From Kiritimatiellales bacterium (GTDB taxonomy: Bacteria; Verrucomicrobiota; Kiritimatiellia; Kiritimatiellales; Pontiellaceae), in the NCBI GenBank assembly GCA_015486775.1, contig WFRA01000243.1, forward strand, positions 1 to 10,257: a DNA stretch of 10,257 nucleotides. The letters are read 5' to 3'. A program made the translations under genes and the position numbers. Of the stretch, positions 10,096-10,257 are shown piece by piece. The notes under the pieces were generated by a model. It did not search any database and was not told where the DNA came from. It saw nothing but the letters and a program-made list of their open reading frames with translations. Positions within the stretch are counted from its first letter, which is position 1, and every line of letters starts with the position of its first letter.

Positions 10096-10115
10096 CGCAG
10101 GCATTCCTGCCTGCG
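10096..10115. repeat. Perfect inverted repeat with 8-bp arms
   Basis: CGCAGGCA and TGCCTGCG flank a TTCC loop. There is no T-run on either side, so it does not look like a terminator. It could be part of a REP-like dispersed palindromic element; only one copy is in this window. Confidence 0.5.
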
Positions 10116-10156
10116 CAAAAGGCGGACAGGACGCGCCAGGAGCAACGCGATTGATA

Positions 10157-10171
10157 ATTTCCGTAGGAAAT
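10157..10171. repeat. Short perfect inverted repeat, 6-bp arms
   Basis: ATTTCC and GGAAAT flank a GTA loop. It lies two bases before the ATG of a short frame running off the right edge, so if that frame is translated the hairpin would cover its AGGA ribosome-binding sequence. It may be chance. Confidence 0.3.
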
Positions 10172-10257
10172 AATGAGTGAAGCGAAAATGGTTCACCGAG
10201 GCTGGAGCTTGCGACAGCAAAGACCGAAGGAAATGGCAATGTCCGCCCCACAGGAAC

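Larger units (their letters stand above)
9918..10257. other. Intergenic region upstream of uvrA, hairpin-rich, no convincing gene
   Basis: These 340 bases hold the probable uvrA promoter and leader (about 9918-10049). Further right is a stretch with two perfect inverted repeats (10096-10115 and 10157-10171). A frame opens at ATG 10173 on the + strand, five bases after a possible AGGA, and stays open to the right edge (28 codons, starting MSEAKMVHRGW). It could be the start of a gene, but it resembles no family I know and may belong to a dispersed repeat. A 76-codon minus-strand frame across 10021-10251 overlaps the promoter and hairpins and looks like chance. Confidence 0.5.

Noticed and set aside
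10021..10251. 76-codon minus-strand open frame near the right edge
   Set aside because: It runs through the candidate uvrA promoter and a perfect palindrome, and it shows no homology or ribosome binding site that I can recognise.

Overview
The window is GC-rich bacterial chromosomal DNA with densely packed, mostly housekeeping genes. The host is Gram-negative (a lipobox-bearing PEGA lipoprotein). The histidine-kinase style, the multi-PEGA lipoprotein and the YbeY variant fit a member of the PVC superphylum, perhaps Verrucomicrobiota or Kiritimatiellota. That placement is inference from family resemblance; no rRNA or marker phylogeny is available here.

Layout from left to right. (1) Bases 1-825 (+) are the 3' part of a NarX/DesK-type histidine kinase whose phospho-acceptor His position is Cys. 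Its stop overlaps, as ATGA, the start of cmoB (822-1775, +), a carboxymethyltransferase for wobble uridine in tRNA. (2) A strong minus-strand terminator (1780-1804) lies between cmoB and a convergent gene (1830-3173, -) for a lipoprotein made almost entirely of six PEGA repeats. (3) A 260-bp divergent intergenic region precedes a tightly overlapping + strand cluster: phoH/ybeZ (3434-4396), a 763-residue 7TM-HD phosphodiesterase of the PgpH type (4393-6684) and ybeY (6626-7093). This order matches the phoH-yqfF-ybeY cluster known from other bacteria such as Bacillus. (4) uvrA (7095-9917, -) is complete and converges on ybeY with one base between the stop codons. (5) The last 340 bases hold no convincing gene. 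They carry a candidate uvrA promoter, two overlapping hairpins (one with a U-tract on the minus strand) and two further perfect inverted repeats near the right edge.

Functionally, the phoH-pgpH-ybeY cluster points to RNA maturation and ribosome quality control coupled to c-di-AMP breakdown. CmoB is tRNA modification and UvrA is nucleotide excision repair. I see no mobile element, CRISPR array, tRNA or rRNA, and no clear new multi-gene system. The items most worth a second look are the degenerate histidine kinase, the possible attenuator ahead of uvrA, the Asp-for-His metal ligand in YbeY, and the hairpin-rich right edge that may be a dispersed repeat.
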